Assembly (NCBI GenBank): GCA_946539625.1
Contig: CAMNHT010000081.1
Location: forward strand, 1-6,361
DNA: 6,361 nucleotides
Reading direction: 5' to 3'
DNA from: an uncultured Clostridia bacterium
GTDB taxonomy: Bacteria; Bacillota_A; Clostridia; Christensenellales; CAG-138
Shown: positions 5,719 through 6,361 of the stretch, one piece after another
Position numbering within the stretch: the first letter of the stretch is position 1
Layout: each line of letters starts with the position of its first letter
Translations under genes and position numbers: made by a program
Notes under the pieces: generated by a model
What the model was told of the DNA's origin: nothing
What the model saw: only the letters and a program-made list of their open reading frames with translations
Databases searched by the model: none

Positions 5719-5970
5719 TCAGCCCTGCAGTCCGCGGGACTGGCGGTCCATATCCTCCACGACGACGTCGTAGATCTCGCCCAAAGACGCGCAGTATTCG
5801 AGCACCTTCCACGGCTCGTTCGTATGGAAGTGGATCTTGACCGTTTCGGGTCCGCCGACAGCCAGAAGGCAGTCACCCTCGAAGCAGGCAATAAAATGAT
5901 CTCGGATCACGTCCTCGTCGAGGTCCGTCCCGTCGATCAGCATCTGTGTGTCATACCGAAATTCCAGCAT
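5719..5970 (-). CDS. Stand-alone FakA middle-domain-like protein ('kinase to dihydroxyacetone kinase' family)
   Basis: A small 83-residue protein. The sequence matches the middle domain of FakA/YloV, the fatty-acid kinase subunit that also carries a DhaL-type kinase domain. Visible motifs are YDTQMLIDG (6-14), where FakA has a YCTE-type motif, EGDCLLAVGG (31-40), VKIHFHTNEP (44-53) with two histidines (H47, H49), VLEYCASLGEIYDVVVEDM (56-74) and a closing Q77. In FakA this domain contacts the lipid-carrying FakB partner, and from memory the HxH histidines bind metal. Here the kinase domain and the DegV-like domain are absent, so catalysis is unlikely and a regulatory or binding role is inferred. 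Start: the ATG at 5970 has AAGGAG 7 nt upstream. In-frame ATGs at 5994 and 6009 lie beyond that site and inside the hairpin array, so they are rejected. It may share a transcript with the partial gene upstream. Confidence 0.85.
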   Translation of the reverse strand: MLEFRYDTQMLIDGTDLDEDVIRDHFIACFEGDCLLAVGGPETVKIHFHTNEPWKVLEYCASLGEIYDVVVEDMDRQSRGLQG

Positions 5971-5977
5971 TGTTTTT

Positions 5978-5981
5978 CTCC
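5978..5981 (-). promoter_or_regulatory. Ribosome binding site that fixes the start of the FakA-like gene
   Basis: On the minus strand AAAAGGAGAAAAACA immediately precedes the ATG at 5970. The GGAG core is 7 nt from the start codon. It excludes the two longer in-frame starts, whose upstream sequences are hairpin arms with no Shine-Dalgarno. Confidence 0.85.
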
Positions 5982-5986
5982 TTTTA

Positions 5987-6115
5987 TTTTTCATGCCCCG
6001 CAGGGGCAATTCATGCGTGAAACACTATTCACGCGGCAAAGCCGCAATTCATGTCCGAAGGACAATTCATGCCCGCAGGCGCAATTCATTCATCCGCGAA
6101 AAGCTTTCGCTTTTC
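5987..6115. repeat. Array of small hairpins separated by CAATTCATG spacers
   Basis: Five to six short stem-loops of different sequence lie head to tail, separated by a nearly constant spacer. Stems: TGCCCC/GGGGCA (5994-6008), GCGTGAA/TTCACGC (6015-6034), GCGGC/GCCGC (6033-6045), TGTCC/GGACA (6052-6064), GCC/GGC (6071-6080) and GAAAAGC/GCTTTTC (6098-6115). The spacer CAATTCATG starts at 6007, 6045 and 6063, with variants at 6025 (CTATTCACG), 6082 (CAATTCATT) and 5987 (TTTTTCATG), giving steps of 18-20 nt. Stem sequences change while pairing is kept, so the array is conserved as structure more than as sequence. It lies in the leader of the FakA-like gene, ending 6 nt before its Shine-Dalgarno stretch AAAAGGAG. 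Confidence 0.75.
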
Positions 6116-6120
6116 TGCGT

Positions 6121-6216
6121 ACCACCTCATCCGCCTTGCTTCGCAAGCCACCTTCCCCTCAAAGGGGAAGGCATTTTGGTAAGTGGAATCTGAGACTTCC
6201 CCACGCTGGGGGAAAG
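6121..6216. repeat. Palindromic intergenic repeat element (CCTTCCCC hairpin type)
   Basis: Three hairpins: CTTGC/GCAAG with a 3-nt loop (6135-6147), CCTTCCCC/GGGGAAGG with loop TCAAA (6151-6171), and TTCCCC/GGGGAA (6197-6214). The stretch CACCTCATCC followed by CCACCTTCCCCTC and GGGGAAGGC resembles, from memory, a dispersed repeat found in many copies between genes of gut Clostridia. No transposase or clear terminal inverted repeats are seen here. It could also act as a processing or termination structure after the partial gene on the minus strand, but there is no T-run. Confidence 0.55.
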
Positions 6217-6225
6217 CTTTTGCAA

Positions 6226-6361
6226 TCAGACGATTCCTGCACGCTTCAGCTTTTTCATATTGTCGCGGTAAACCGTTTCACGAAGACAGCCGATCAGCCC
6301 TTCACGCCCGCCGGATTCATACGCAGTCAGCAATTCCTGATCCCAAGGATCTGCATTGCAT
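6226..6361 (-). CDS. C-terminal end of an unrecognised protein (5' end outside window)
   Basis: On the minus strand a frame is open from the window edge to TGA at 6226-6228, giving 44 residues. It reads CNADPWDQELLTAYESGG, then REGLIGCLRETVYRDN, and ends MKKLKRAGIV. The charged, soluble composition with helix-like heptads (LLTAYES, LIGCLRETV) looks like real protein, and codon use matches the neighbours (third positions mostly G or C). I do not recognise the family. It is in the same direction as the FakA-like gene, with 255 nt of repeat-rich sequence between them. The chance that this is a genuine gene end is moderate to good. Confidence 0.6.
   Translation of the reverse strand, partial: CNADPWDQELLTAYESGGREGLIGCLRETVYRDNMKKLKRAGIV

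Noticed and set aside
5987..6090. Possible CRISPR array
   Set aside because: The constant element is only about 9 nt and the variable parts are about 10-nt self-complementary stems; no cas gene is nearby.
5948..6193. Plus-strand open frame through the hairpin array
   Set aside because: It is made of palindromic repeat sequence and overlaps the start of the FakA-like gene on the other strand.

Overview
The window looks like chromosomal DNA from a GC-rich member of the Clostridia (Bacillota). The Shine-Dalgarno sites are strong AGGAGG types. The best-matched family members I can recall (a fused DUF1538 protein followed by a PII-like gene, a stand-alone FakA middle-domain protein, and dispersed CCTTCCCC hairpins) are typical of gut Clostridia. 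This assignment rests on recalled family knowledge; no search was run.

Plus-strand half, 1-4300. The window opens with the last 105 codons of an ornithine carbamoyltransferase, closed by a clear intrinsic terminator. A near-consensus promoter (TTGCCA, 17 nt, extended -10 TGCTATAAT) then starts a compact operon of four genes. These are a 509-residue membrane protein with two DUF1538 repeats, a 249-residue protein with two PII-like domains, a 237-residue membrane protein with a C-terminal TrkA_C (RCK_C) domain, and a GNAT N-acetyltransferase 3 nt further on. The first three suggest an ion transporter (DUF1538 relatives have been reported as Na+/H+ antiporters) with two sensory partners: PII-like domains and an RCK_C domain, a fold that binds nucleotides or cyclic di-AMP in K+ transport systems. 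This is the most plausible little-described system here.

Convergent intergenic region, 4301-4541. It holds three copies (A, B, C) of a 20-bp interrupted palindrome with the form TGTACC-GNTTTT-GGTACA. It also holds several hairpins and a strong 12-bp-stem terminator, whose core is copy C.

Minus-strand half, 4542-6361. In transcription order there is the C-terminal 44 residues of an unrecognised protein (window edge), a palindromic repeat element, an array of small hairpins spaced by CAATTCATG about every 19 nt, a stand-alone 83-residue FakA-middle-domain protein, and an aminoglycoside-phosphotransferase-fold kinase. Two further copies (D, E) of the 20-bp palindrome lie between the last two genes, so the five copies flank the kinase gene on both sides. 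I see no mobile-element genes, CRISPR array, tRNA or rRNA.
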